Origin: Bos javanicus
Taxonomy: Eukaryota > Chordata > Mammalia > Artiodactyla > Bovidae
Length of the DNA stretch: 64,000 nucleotides
NCBI RefSeq assembly: GCF_032452875.1
Contig: NC_083883.1
Span: forward strand, 53,814,698-53,878,697
Direction: 5' to 3'
Part shown: in pieces, positions 10,393-21,544 of the stretch
How the letters are laid out: each line of letters starts with the position of its first letter
Position numbering within the stretch: the first letter of the stretch is position 1
The notes under the pieces: generated by a model
The model's database searches: none
What the model was told of the DNA's origin: nothing
Seen by the model: only the letters and a program-made list of their open reading frames with translations
Made by a program: the position numbers and the translations under genes

Positions 10393-11095
10393 CTCTGAAT
10401 TCTGTGTACTAACTCATTTGGTAAATATTTGTTGAGCATCTACTAAGTCCCAGCTCCTCTGCATGCTCTTTATAGACACCAACTTATTTACTCCTTATTT
10501 CAACTCTATGAGCTATTTATTAGTATTGGTAGCCTTTTATAGATGAGCAAACCAGGGCTTAGAAAAGCTTAGTGTAGTGGTTAATTGTATGGATCAATTG
10601 GACTGAGCCAATGGATGCCCAAAATATTTGGTCAAACCATATTCTGTGTGTTTCTATTAGGACATTTTTGCATAAGGCTAATATTTGAATTAATAGACTG
10701 AATAAAGCAGAATGCCCTCCCTAATGTAGGTGGGCTTCATCTAATCAATTGAAGGCCTGAAGAGAACAAAAAGGCTGACCCTCCCCTTGAGTAAGAGAAA
10801 ATTCCTTATCTCTAGCTGCCTTTGATCTGAAACATCAGGTCTTCCTGGGTCTCCAGGTTACCCACTCACTCTGCAGATCTTGGGATTTGCCAGTCTCCAT
10901 AATTGCATGACCCAATTCCTTGTAATAAATGAATTACTATGGATATATACATACATCTCATTGGCTCCATGTCTCTGGAGAACCCTAATATAGTAAGTAA
11001 TCTGCCCAAATGTCACACAGCTAGGAAGCAGGGAAGCAGGTTTGACCCCAGAGTGAGAATGCTTATCCACTCCACTCTACTGCCTCTCCAGCACA
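10393..11095 (-). mobile_element. MIR SINE, split by an LTR-like repeat
   Basis: The left half (10393-10578) has tagatgagcaaaccaggg and cttagaaaagcttag. The right half (10993-11095) resumes with taatctgcccaaatgtc and cacacagctaggaag. Removing 10579-10992 restores a continuous antisense MIR. Confidence 0.75.
10579..10992 (+). mobile_element. old LTR-like interspersed repeat (family shared with 57610-60350)
   Basis: About 414 bp, starting tgtggttaattgtatgg-like text and ending tctctggagaaccctaat. A second copy of the same family lies at 57610-60350. It carries an AATAAATG-type signal near its end (about 10922) and cuts a MIR, so it is a discrete mobile element. I recognise the consensus but cannot name the family with confidence; LTR or DNA-transposon origin is open. 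Confidence 0.7.
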
Positions 11096-11739
11096 ACACA
11101 TAACTAGTCATATAGGACTCCTAAGATTCAGTGAGAATTGTAAGTGTCAAAACTTTTAATCTGAATGGACATATAGGTTTCCTGAAAATCTGTATCATTC
11201 TTAGTATAGATGCTTCACAAATCATACACTTTCTTCTCTGCTGGGCATACAACCAATTTCTAACATCACATTTGGACTTAAACAGGCTCACATCCAACAC
11301 AAAGTATCCTGCATTCCACACTGGTTTCCATCAGAGTAAAAGAGGAAGAATCTGCATTTCAAATCATTGTATTTGTTGTTATGACAACACAGCCTGGATC
11401 TGTTCTGAGAGGCAGTATGCAAAGTTCTAAGTTTGAAAGCATTTCGATTATGTGATTCAGAAGGTTTCTGAGAGAGGTGAGTCTAATTCACACACACTGC
11501 CCCCCTCCCCACCATGCACAAAGATGAAAATATTTCTCTGCTACCTTAATGCAAGGTAGAAAACATGAAGAATGCACAAAAGCATCACACAAAAGTATAA
11601 TAAGTGAAGCTCTCCCAGCAGGGAGGCTGAGCATTTTGCTCTTTCTTCCTCACTCATCTTAACAATAAAGTGACGAAATGTCAGGCACCACACAGCACAG
11701 TGAAACCTGATTTCTTCTACTGGATTATTGAGTGTCCTT
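11096..11739. other. no recognised repeat
   Basis: Unassigned sequence without a clear repeat. It contains a near-palindrome GTTGTTATGACAAC (11375-11388) resembling an RFX X-box, and a 99-codon plus-strand frame (11131-11430) with no recognisable domain that I consider chance. Confidence 0.45.
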
Positions 11740-13870
11740 TAAGTCATTTCCTTATTCTTTTACATATATACGTATTAGTGACTGTGTACGATTTTCATTT
11801 GCATACATGTGTTTTATTCCACAGTTTGAGGTGTTTGTTGTTACTGGTCACTCATGTTTTTGGGAAGTTTTGATAGCTCATTCCTTTAGCTGTGTTAAAT
11901 AATCATCTTATGAATAGAGCCCGTTATTTCTCTCCTATTTATAGATGCTTAAATTGTTTCTATGTTTTTGTTTTCCTTCTCTGAGTAAATGGTACTGCAA
12001 TGAACATCTTCATGGATACATCCTGCACTTTTTCAGTTTAACTAGATAAGCACAAGATATTAACTAGATCCTGCCAAATTGCCCATCAAGGAAGTTGTTC
12101 CAGCACATTCTTCCATCAGTAGTGTATGCAAGTTCCTGTTTCCCCATCCCTCACTGATGCTTGACACTATCAGATTTTAAATTTTCCTCCGTGGATGGCC
12201 ATGAAATGATAGCTGGTTGCAGCTTCCACACTGTCAGTGAGGTTGAGCCTCCGCTTCTGTGCATCTGGCCCAGTCAGTTCACATTCCTTTACTGTTCTGC
12301 TTGTTTTTCGTTTGTTCATTTTCTTCTGCTCTTAACTTGTTAGTCTTTTTCTTATTGATGACTTGAAAATTGTTTATGTATTCCAGATACTAATTCAGCT
12401 ATATACTGCAAATATTTATTTCCAGTCTATAGTCTGTCTTTAAACATGCTTACAAAAGTCATGTGTTTGGAATGAACAAAACTTATGAATGTTTCATATG
12501 CTGATTTTTTGTGGAGAGGGTGGTAGATCAGTGGTCTTACTAAGAACTCCTTTCCTTGCCTGAAGACTTAAAGATATTTTGTTTCATTTTTTTCTAATAG
12601 ATTAAAAAATTTCTTTTTTGTATCTAGGTCTTTGACCCATCTGAGTTTTATTTTGTGTATGGTGTGAGGTGTGGCTATAGTTTCAATTTCTTTCTTCCTA
12701 TGGAAAGTTAATTCTCAGAATCATTTGTAAAGGTATTTAATGGATCATATTTTCCCTATTAGTTTGCAATGTAAAGTCTTTCATTTATTAAGTTTATATA
12801 TGTATATATGTTTGTGTCTATCTGTGAGTTCTTTATTCTTTTCTATCAATCTATTCAACTATTTCTGTATTACTCTCATGATTTATGAGGGTACTATGAG
12901 AATATTAGTCTGGTAACTGATAGAGCAGGATTTTCTTCTTTGTTTTTATCAGATTTTTTCTGGCTGTTCTTAGATGTTTACTCTTTTCCAGGAATTTTAG
13001 AATCAGTTTGTCTAGTTTTGTTCCCCAAAAGTTTCTGTTAGGACTTTGATTGAACTGTATTAACTTTACAAACTAATTTGGGGAAAATTGATGTTTATGA
13101 TTTTATATGTTGATTCTCTCATCAAACTTATTTGAGCCCTTTATGCCCTTTAATAACATTGTTTAATTCTGTCTATAAAGTTCTTCTAAGTCTTTTGTTA
13201 GATTTATTCATAATTAGAAGTTATAGAATTGTTAAGAGAATTAAATAGAATGTAAATCCTTAGAACACTAGAAAGAATTCAATAAGTGTTAACAATTACT
13301 AATACTGTCTCATAAATTTGTTGATATTGTAAACAAGCTACTTTTGAAATTATGTTTTCTAGTATCAGTTCAGTCCCTCAGTCGTGTCTGACTCTTTGTG
13401 ACCCCATGAACTGCAGCATGCCAGGCTTCCTTGTCTATCACCAACTCCTGGAGCTAGGTGAAATTCACTGAGTCCATTGAGTCAGTGATGCCATGCAACC
13501 ATCTCACCCTTTGTCATCCCCTTCTCCTGCCTTCAATCTTTCCCAGCATCAGGGTCTTTTCCAATGAGTCAGTTCTTCGCATCAGGTGGCCAAAGTACTG
13601 GAGCTTGAGCTTCAGCATCAGTCCTTCCAATGAATATTCAGGATTGATTTCCTTTAGGATGGACTGGTTGGATCTCCTTGCAGTCCAAGGGACTCTCAAG
13701 GGTCTTCTCCAACACCACAGTATATTTTCTAGTATATTTTATGGTAAAGATTCTTGTGCTTCTTCTGAACATTTTTTATAAGAAAAGGATTATCTTCTTT
13801 TTTCAAGCTTTGGTAAAACTTTTTATCACCTTTTGGACTTAAGATTTATCCTCTCTACTTAGAATTCTCC
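11740..13870 (-). mobile_element. ancient L1M LINE, antisense
   Basis: Antisense L1M: 3' UTR-like text at 11990-12140 (gtactgcaatgaacatc), then ORF2-like antisense phrases such as gtctttgacccatctgag near 12630 and tttgtgtatggtgtgagg. Interrupted by BovB at 13366-13724. The portion right of the BovB is short and uncertain. Confidence 0.7.
13366..13724 (-). mobile_element. BovB LINE 3' fragment
   Basis: 359-bp 5'-truncated BovB in reverse. A perfect 11-bp target duplication ttttctagtat lies at 13355-13365 and 13725-13735. The minus-strand peptide contains LEGLMLKLKLQYFGHL and LGKIEG, the older subfamily. No complete ORF. Confidence 0.96.
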
Positions 13871-13874
13871 TTCC

Positions 13875-14145
13875 TGATTTGAAAGTCTCACTCAAATGTC
13901 ATCAGCTCTTTGAAGCCTTATTTGAATCCTTCCCTTACCACCACTCCACTCCTTTATTTATTAGGAAATCCATCATTCTTGTTCTCTCCCTGGCAGCCTC
14001 AGACCAATTTGTTTGTTCCATGCTTGTAGCATTTATCCTCCATTCTGGGGGAAATATCCCCATCCCTCTCAAAGTGCCTAGCACAGGCCTTTATCTTAGA
14101 TGTTTACCATGTAGTTTGTTAAATGAATGTATATATAACATTATT
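13875..14145 (+). mobile_element. L2 LINE 3' end
   Basis: Sense L2 motifs in order: ctcaaatgtcatcagctc, the middle of the 3' region, caaagtgcctagcacagg near 14070, and gttaaatgaatg at the end. Confidence 0.65.
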
Positions 14146-14837
14146 GCTCTTGTTCCACATTCCAAATATAGACACACATACATACCAGGCAACTAGGAAT
14201 ATCATGAGAAAAATATGTTTTTATTTTTAATAGGTTTCTGATGCTAATTCTTATGATTTGCCCACATCTGGCAGAGCCTTGCTCTTATGCAAGAAATGCC
14301 ATTACTTAGGCTCCAAAGTGATGGGCAATGCAGCAAGGGCCAGGCCTGGGAGAGCATACTAGGCAGAAACATTTATTGAGGGTTAATGGGCCGAACAAAG
14401 CTTCTGCATTGCATACTTATCACAGAGGTTTATTACTCTGTACACAAGTAATTACAGCACCTGTTACAGTCAGTGGCATACCTTGGACACAGTAACCCAT
14501 TCCGTCCCTGCAATCCCAACTCACTATGGGGTGGTGAATGAGCACTAGTTCTGAAGTTGGAGAGCTAGATTTCAGTCCCAGCCCTACTACTGGCTCTGTG
14601 TCCTTGGGCTACACACATCTGTACAATGCATGAACCCTGAGAGAAAGTATCTCCCAAAGAATGCATATTTTAATGGACGGACTGGAAAGATGACTTCTAA
14701 GTGTCTGTCTAGCTCTATGTGTTTATGATTTACGAGAGCTTAAAGTACGAGGAGCATAACACCAAGAGTCTCGCTTGACAAGCTTTAAATTCACTGACAA
14801 TGGGACTTCTCTTTGCCAACTTATTTTCACATTGCTT
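14146..14837. other. mostly unassigned; a sense MIR fragment at about 14530-14625
   Basis: The MIR fragment shows gttctgaagttggagag, then tttcagtcccagccctac and ggctctgtgtccttgggc. The rest has no feature I can support. Confidence 0.45.
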
Positions 14838-15179
14838 TTTTTTTTTAAGTCTTCTTCTCTTAGTTTCTTTTCTTTTTTAAAAAAATTTATTTGTTTGGCC
14901 ATGTTGGGTCTTAGTTGCCACATGCAGGATCTTCGTTGCATCACACAGGATCTTTCATTGAGATGCATGGACTCTCCAGTTGTGGGGCACAGGCTACAGA
15001 GTAAGCAGGCTTCAGTTGTTGTGGCATATGGGCTCTCTAGTTGCAGCATGCAGGTTTCAGTAGTTTGGCATGTGAATTTAGTTGTACTGTGGGATCTTAG
15101 TTTCTGGATCAGGGATCAAACCCCTGTTCCTTGTATTGCAAATTTGAATTCTTAACAACTGGGGCACCAAGGAAGTCCC
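14838..15179 (-). mobile_element. CHR-type tRNA-Glu SINE
   Basis: Reverse copy: a T-rich A-tail complement at the left, then ttggccatgttgggtc and several diverged tandem repeats of the body (gcatgcagg-type units). The tRNA-derived head at the right carries a B box and ends accaaggaagtccc. Confidence 0.8.
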
Positions 15180-15859
15180 ATACTGCTCTTAAAGATGCTT
15201 ATATTTCTTCCTTTGTGATTCTTTTAGGACAAACACTGCCTGAGATGGCATCAAAGAAAGACTTCAGAGCGAAAGGGCATGCTAGCACTTTGTCCCTGTC
15301 CCATATACCCAAGGAGGATAGGAGAAATGGTTCAGTACTTCTGGAAGCCAGAGGAACATACCAGAGGCCTGGGTTTTGGGGATTATCACATATTTCTGGT
15401 GAAGGACACAAGGAGATTCAGGGCATCTATGGTGATGGTGGTGGCAGTCCCAAGACTTTGGAAGGGAGGAAAATCTTGGGCAATTTAGTTGAAAAAGTGT
15501 AAGAACCCCAAGTGCCTAAATGTGGGGAGAAAAGGGAGGAAACAAAGAGGGGTCTGCAGCTTTTAGGCAGTTATCTACATTGGAGTTACCTGGTTGCTGG
15601 CTTCTCTCTTCCTCATTACTTCTACAAGGGAGAAGGAGCAATGTCATCAAAACATTAATGCCTATTTCTCAGAGAAGATTAAAAAAAATAGTCATCTCAG
15701 AATTCTAAAGCAGTCTTGATTGCATTTCCTATATTTGGAAAAGTGAGCTTATCTCGTGTTAAAATGAGAGATCACTTTTATTTAACAGTGGAGTTAATGC
15801 CACCTGGGCATTAACCAACTTCACCTCCAGCCAGCTCTCTTCAAGTCTCAAGCACTTTG
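15180..15859. other. no recognised repeat; an 85-codon open frame at 15245-15502
   Basis: A long pyrimidine tract with AG (cctttgtgattcttttag, ending 15229) is followed by a frame that opens with ATG at 15245 in a good Kozak context (G at -3 and +4). It runs 85 codons to TAA at 15502. The peptide starts MASKKDFRAKGHAS and is rich in Gly, Ser and Lys. No known domain is visible. Chance is the simplest explanation, but unlike most frames here it is not repeat-derived. Confidence 0.3.
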
Positions 15860-16330
15860 AAAGGAATAATAGCAAACACTTATTCAGTGCTTGCTCTGTA
15901 TCAGGCACTGAAGTACTTTATATGCATTAACCCATTTAACATTCATAATTGACCTATATGATACTGTTATCATATCCATTTTATAGATGAGAAGATTGAA
16001 GCATCTTGCCTAAGGTCACACAAACAGTAAGTGGCAGTGGTTGGTGGTTTAGACATTAAGTTGCATCCAACTCTTGTGACCCCATGGACTGTAGTCCACT
16101 AGGCTTCCCTGCCCATGGGATTTCCCAGGCAAGAACACTGTAGTGGGTTGCCATTTTCTTTTCCAGGGGATCTTCCTGACCCAGGGATCTAACCCAGGTC
16201 TTCTGCATTGCAGGCAGATTCTTTACTGACTCAGCTGCCAGGGAAGCCCATATAAGTGGCAGAGGCAGGAATAAAATTCAAGAAGGCTGGATCCACTTCA
16301 TGCTTTTAAACACTGCACTCAACTTCTGTT
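15860..16330 (-). mobile_element. MIR SINE, split by Bov-tA
   Basis: Good antisense MIR: acacttattcagtgcttgc, catccattttatagatgag, taaggtcacacaaacag. It is cut at 16037 and continues at 16253-16330 (gtggcagaggcaggaat). Confidence 0.85.
16038..16252 (-). mobile_element. Bov-tA SINE
   Basis: Full-length reverse copy inside the MIR. A perfect 10-bp target duplication taagtggcag lies at 16028-16037 and 16253-16262. Confidence 0.96.
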
Positions 16331-16348
16331 CTAGGAAGAGTATAAATA

Positions 16349-16366
16349 GGTTAGGGTTAGGGTTAA
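16349..16366 (+). repeat. short interstitial telomere-like repeat
   Basis: The stretch ggttagggttagggttaa contains two and a half TTAGGG units. It sits at the junction of a MIR end (16330) and the next repeat (16372). This is very short, and chance or microsatellite origin is possible. Confidence 0.6.
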
Positions 16367-16371
16367 TAACC

Positions 16372-17134
16372 AAGCTATATCAGTCAGCTATTGCTGCATA
16401 ACAAACCACTCTAATATTCAGCAGCATAAAACCACAATCATTTATTACTGTAACTCGTGCGTTTGTAGGTAAGTGAGTGAGTCACCTGGTGTAGGTTGGA
16501 CTTGGTTGATCTTGGCTAGGGTCTTTCGTGTAGCTACAGGTCAACTGAGAGCTTAGTTCTAAGCTGGAAAAGGCTGGGCCACCTTAGCCAGGGAGTTTGG
16601 CTCCATATGTCTCTTATCCTCCTGTAGTGATGCAAAAGAGCAAAATAAACCCCACGAGGACTTTTGAAGCCTAGTCTCAGAACTGGCTCACTGTTTTCTG
16701 CCTTCTACTGGTCAAAGTTAAGTCACATGATACCATGGAGTGAATGCTTGTGTCCCTAGTAAATCCACATGTTGAAGCCCTAACCCTCAGCATGATTACA
16801 CTGGGAGGTGGGGCAATTAGGGTTAGATGGGAGACAATCAGGTTTAGATGAGGTCATGAGGGTAGGTCCCCTGTGATGGGATTAGTGTCCCTTTAAGAAA
16901 AAGAAGAGATGAGATGAAAGCTCTCTTTCTCTGCCATGTAAGGACATAAGATAGTAGCATCTGCAAATCAAGAAGAGAGGTCTTACCAGAACCCAACCAT
17001 GCTGGTACTTTGATCCTGGACTTTCAGCCTGCAGAACTATGAGAAACATATTTCGGTTGTTTAAGCCACCCACTCAATGGCAGTTTGTCATGGCAGCCCA
17101 ATCTGACTAAGACAAACAGGAGACAAAATATCCT
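16372..17134 (-). mobile_element. old LTR- or MER-like repeat, split by MLT1
   Basis: The left part reads gctattgctgcataacaaac, a start common to an old reverse-orientation mammalian repeat, and runs to tactggtcaaagttaagtc at 16730. Its last bases (ctccacctttag) reappear at 17116-17134, after an MLT1 LTR. I cannot name the family. Confidence 0.5.
16731..17115 (+). mobile_element. MLT1-type MaLR LTR
   Basis: Complete-looking LTR: start atggagtgaatgcttgtgtc, then catgttgaagccctaacc, the aggtcatgagggtaggtcc block, and the conserved 3' end tgtttaagccacccactc and catggcagccc. About 385 bp, no internal region. Confidence 0.88.
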
Positions 17135-17345
17135 CCACCTTTAGGTGGCTCAGATGGTAAAGAATCTGCCTGCAATGCAGAAAACCCGGGTTTGGTCCCT
17201 GGGCCAGGAAGATCCCCTGAAGAAGGGAACAGCCACCCCCTCCAGTACTCTTGTTTGGAGAATTTCATGGAGAGAGGAGCCTGGCGGGCTACAGTCCATG
17301 GGGTCACAGGGAGCTGGCCACTACTGAGCAACTAACACTACTACG
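17135..17345 (+). mobile_element. Bov-tA SINE
   Basis: Sense copy: head ggtggctcagatggtaaag with tRNA B-box remnant, body, and BovB tail ending agcaactaacac. No target duplication found. Confidence 0.93.
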
Positions 17346-18485
17346 ACCCGTAATGTCTACTGCTACTACTAATGAGAAAGGGGACAGGTATAAAGGGAAC
17401 TGAGTGGAGCCATTAATGAAATCAGTCCATGTGAGTCTTCCAGAGGCACATTGACTCTAGGCTCTTGAAAAAGGGGAGAAATAAATCTTCAGAATCCAAT
17501 GTCACTGAAGTCTCTGAAGGAAGAGTATATTGGAATAGATACGGAGACAAACACTTTCTATATATCTTACTTTATTTTTTAGATGCCAATCTTGTTCTAA
17601 GTAAAAAAGGTTCCTAGAGCAGAGAAAATGGAATCTGTCTAAAAAACGGCTAGCGTTAGTGGAAAGGCATTTAGGTGACAGCACTTTTTCAATCTCATTG
17701 CTATAAACAGACCCAGGCTGTAGAGCTTTAATTGAGTGGCATATTCCCCCACATTTATTATAGATATTCATGACCAACCCAAAGTTTTCTTCTACATTTA
17801 TAATGTGTTAAAGGGGTAAGATGAGGACAACGCTGGCCTGTTTCTCCATTTCAGATGATCTTCCAGAAAACTCAAGTACACAGCCATAGAAATTATCCCC
17901 CGTAATTTCAAGTTGGCAGAGCCAGGCTAATTATCTGCAATTTTATCTGTCAAAATAGTTTGGAAAATCGTCACGTGCTAGGGGAATGAGTTGGATGGAA
18001 GTTTCTCCAAAGCTCTGGAACTTTCACAAGTTTGAAATGGTGTTAGATGTTGGTCTTGCACCATCCATTTTGTGAGCCCCCCCCCGTCTGAGCCATGTAG
18101 TCACATTCTGTGGCCAGTGGGGACTTGATTCTGTCCTGTCTAAACCACAGTTGAGGCCACAGAAATTCCTATAAGTGGCCAAAGTAGAGAAACTGTGTGC
18201 ACAGTCATATGAATTGCCCTGGACGCATGATCATGCCTATTCCAGGGACTCACCTTCAGGGTGCACCAGTGTGAGGCTTGAGTTCTATAAAGTCTCATTA
18301 TGCCTGGTACTGCTCTGATTGACCACTGCTGTTCGAGTTGCTAGATACCTAACAAAGGACAGAGTTAAGTTGCTCTTCCAACTCTGTCCAGGATATTCTT
18401 GTCTCTCCAAATCTACTCTCCATATTTCCCTGGGAGGCTGGTTTTGACCTTAGCAAGGCAGCAATGAGCAGTGGCATGAAGTGAG
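17346..18485. other. repeat-poor interval, possible conserved noncoding DNA
   Basis: No transposon is recognised over more than 1 kb. The 17500-18000 part is AT-rich with TAATTA- and GATA-type words, and an E-box CACGTG at about 17973. It looks like the class of sequence often conserved between mammals, but this is impression only. A C9 run sits near 18078. Confidence 0.4.
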
Positions 18486-18492
18486 ACCTTAA

Positions 18493-18552
18493 TTCTCTGG
18501 CCAGGAATTGAACCTGGATAACCTGAATGAGAACCAGGAATCCTAGCCAGCA
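18493..18552 (-). pseudogene. tRNA-Glu-like fragment
   Basis: On the minus strand the segment shows tRNA-Glu features: GGCTAGGAT in the D-arm region, an anticodon arm CCTGG-TTCTCAT-TCAGG with anticodon CTC, and the B box GGTTCAATTCC followed by CTGGC. The 5' acceptor strand has no partner, so it cannot fold as a full tRNA. It could be a tRNA pseudogene, a SINE head remnant, or part of the adjoining LTR-related sequence. Confidence 0.5.
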
Positions 18553-18555
18553 GGT

Positions 18556-19110
18556 GAGTAAGGGCTATCGGCTAGAAGCTATTTTTCCCTGAATCTTTGC
18601 CCTCAGTGAAAAATGCATTTATCACAGAGGCAGAAACTGTAAATGCAGGTACAGAGTTTATTATTAGAGATATAGCACAAGAATAAGTGGGAGAGCACTC
18701 AGAGAAATGATTTGTTTAGTTAAGACAGAAGCAAGGCAGAGACGTACTCCTGGAGAGAAAGGGTGTGGGTGTGCCCCCTAGTGAGGAGGAAAGCAGTAAA
18801 GAGTTAAGTCATTTACGTAGGTCAGTTCTTCTGGGTCTTCGTCTCCTTCAGGCCAATTATCTGGTTTCTTTCTCCACACCTGACCTACCCCGGGACACTC
18901 CCCTGGGGGGCACACACACCTCTCAGACAAGATGGGTCTCAGAGTGAAGGCTTCTGGGAGGAACAAGACTCATGGTCTGGTGTTATCCCCTAACTTTTGA
19001 CCCACAAGGAGCCTTTCCGCACATGCGTAGGGTCTCCCTTGTCCCAAAAGAGGGGAGCAGAGCTCCCGTAATCCTTTACTGAAACAGGGTTTTTCCCTTT
19101 TTTGTCCTTG
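18556..19110 (-). mobile_element. retroviral solo LTR, ruminant type
   Basis: The minus strand carries AATAAACTCTG (complement at about 18653-18663), followed downstream by a U5-like stretch and preceded by a GC-rich promoter-like region. Orientation is reverse. Both ends are approximate, and there is no gag, pol or env sequence beside it. Confidence 0.55.
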
Positions 19111-20039
19111 TCATCACTATTACCTTGACTATTGCTATGACTAGCACCTTAAGGTGTTCACAAGAGACAAACACTGGTTATTTACTCTGTTTCTATTGTT
19201 ATTTCCATTTGGAGGGCAAACAGGAAGCTGATTGTAAATGTCTTAACTGGAGCCCACTTATCTCTTGTCTCAGAAAATGGTCCACACATGGCCACTGGGA
19301 TGGCCACAGTAGGAAGTGGGCACTGCCAGGGACTGAAAGGTGAGAGGGAAGGAGTGGGTAAGTTATTCCCACCAGTTGCCTTTCATCATAGCTGGGCACC
19401 AGCCATGCCCCTCGCCAGGGGCCACAGCTCCCTCCAGTCCTAGAGCAGCTCCTTCTCTGGTTTCGAAGAAGCTCTCCTGGAACCCTAGTCATAACAGCAC
19501 TCCCTCAGCCCAGAGTGCTTCCTGGGCTCTCACTGGTCTCCCTTAAACCTGTTCTCACCTTTGTAAATAGACCCTAAATTAAAATCTCCTCAATGATCCC
19601 ATTTGACAGCACCATCTGTTTCCTGCTAAGACTCTATTTAAAAAAAAAAAAAATAGTGATGATGGTGGAAAACCCAGTGATGTGGCTTATATGTTAACAG
19701 AATAACAATGAACAGTAACAACATCAGCAGAGACTCCTCATTCTATTTTCAGAGATAAGGAGATGCCTTTAAAACAGAACTGCTTCCTTCCCTCCTATTC
19801 CTCTCCATCCCTCTCTTTTTCCTTCCCTCCCTCTCTTCTAAGGGCCTCCATTTTTTTCTGTCTCTTCCCCCCTCTTCTTCCATTCTTCAGCCCTAATTAG
19901 GGCCTGTTCTCTACTAGGCCCAGTGCAAAATTCCGGAGAGGGAGAGATGAGTTAGACGGTCTTTGACCTCAAAGAGCTCCCAGCCTAGCACTTCACTCAT
20001 CCTGGAAGCACAAACCCTGTACTGAGCAGAGGTTCTGAA
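19111..20039. other. unassigned; possible old LTR end and a pyrimidine-rich tract
   Basis: At 19545-19640 the words ttgtaaatagaccctaaatt and caccatctgtttcctgct resemble the 3' end of an old mammalian LTR. A pyrimidine-rich stretch lies at 19780-19880, and a MIR-like trace at 19920-20000. Nothing else is supportable. Confidence 0.4.
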
Positions 20040-20255
20040 GTCCACAGACCCTGGGTCACACTGCAGTTGTGCTGCTCACCAACTGGGTGACCTTGACTAT
20101 ATCTTTAGTCAGACTTGTCTGAAGCTGTTCCCATATGCATGAAACAGGAACACTTCTTGCCTATCTCACGGAGTTCTTAAGAGATTTCAGTGTGATAATA
20201 TATGTGAACGACCCCCTGGTAAGCATATAATAGGTGGTGATAAACATTGGGATTG
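20040..20255 (+). mobile_element. MIR SINE
   Basis: Sense MIR: ttctgaagtccacagaccc, then gtgaccttgactatatc, tatctcacggagttcttaag and a terminal taagcatataataggtg. Confidence 0.75.
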
Positions 20256-20265
20256 TTCACTTTTC

Positions 20266-20425
20266 TTTGTTTGTGTGTGTGTGCTCAGTCATGTCTGACT
20301 TTCTGCAACTCCTTGGACTGTAGCCTGCCTGGCTCCTCTGTCCATAGAATTTCCAAGGCAAGAATACTGGAGTGGGTTGATCTTTCTTGCTCCAAGGGAT
20401 CTTTCTGACTCAGGAATCCAATGGG
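20266..20425 (-). mobile_element. Bov-tA SINE, truncated
   Basis: The BovB tail and body are present (gtgctcagtcatgtctgac to gggatctttctgactcagg). The tRNA head is missing: the copy stops at the sequence that normally precedes the B box. A short (TG)n leads in. Confidence 0.88.
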
Positions 20426-20429
20426 GAAA

Positions 20430-20625
20430 CAATGAGAGCACCATTTAATGATGGAGCATTAAGGTCTTATGCAAGCTACTTAACCTCCAGGTTTAACGGG
20501 GCAAATAGAAACTACTTTCTACCCATAACTCAGAGGGGTTATGATGATTATATGTGAACATGTGATGACTTAAGTATATGCATATTCTATATATATCTGT
20601 ATATGTATATTATATATGTATGTAG
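20430..20625 (+). mobile_element. MIR fragment with an AT-rich microsatellite
   Basis: Sense MIR words gcaagctacttaacctcc and ctcagaggggttatgatg are followed by an interrupted (TA)n/(TATG)n tract at 20585-20625. Confidence 0.5.
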
Positions 20626-20689
20626 AAAGTTCCAGGTAATAAATATAGTAAATATCAACCAAATACCAGTACATATTGTTATATAATGC

Positions 20690-21544
20690 TGGTGCATTTT
20701 TTTTAACAAGTTCTTTACTTGTTTTCTTCAATCACTGGACAGGTGATTTCACCTACCATCTCATTCCCAGGCTCCTCATTGTTTATTTATTGAGTACCTT
20801 GAAATAGTCTGACCAGGAGAAAACTGGAAATAAATTTGTCTGCTGAAGTGGCAGGGGTGGTAAGAGAGTCCCCAGGTTCCAGGCCATTGTCATCACCCTG
20901 GACATAAGAGCACATGACATTTTTATCCCCAGTGCAAGCTCCCATACCTTGTGAACCTACTAAGGAAACAGGAAATCAGGATCATGAACACTGATTCCCT
21001 TACTAAGCTCAACCCTGTGCTTCTGGGGGCGGGGGTTCCCTCCATCAGAACTGAGGTTTCCCTCCATCCTGCCTGTCTGATGGCAGGAAGACATCAAAAA
21101 GCCCAAAGCAGCTGCACAGTGTCAGATAAATGCCAGTTGGGCCTGCCTGCCTTTGATCATCACATCCTTACAGCAAAGCTCTAATTCCCCTGATATGATT
21201 AAAATTAGTTTAAAGGGTTCACAAATGCTTTTTTTTTTTTTTTAATATAAAAAACCTTGCCTCCACATGAGGAGTTTGCAAGTTCAGTTTTCCATGACTT
21301 TCATAAGATTCACCCAGTTCTGGTGCTGTATGATACCAGTGGCATCCAAGGGTTTTCTGAGAAAACATCTGTCAATGCTGAATGTCAGGGAGCAAAATAT
21401 GAATCATCGGCGATTGGGGAGGGGTCCACGAGTCACTCTTGAAAACATGTGCTGTGGAAGAAGCACGGAATAGCAGGACACCAGTTATGGCAAACTCACG
21501 GTGAGACTGTGCTACACACTAAGCCTGCATTTCCTTGGCATTGA
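20690..21544. other. no recognised repeat
   Basis: Unassigned, with a G-rich word gggggcggggg near 21024 and a poly-T run at about 21230-21243. Short plus-strand frames here have no recognisable domain. Confidence 0.4.
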
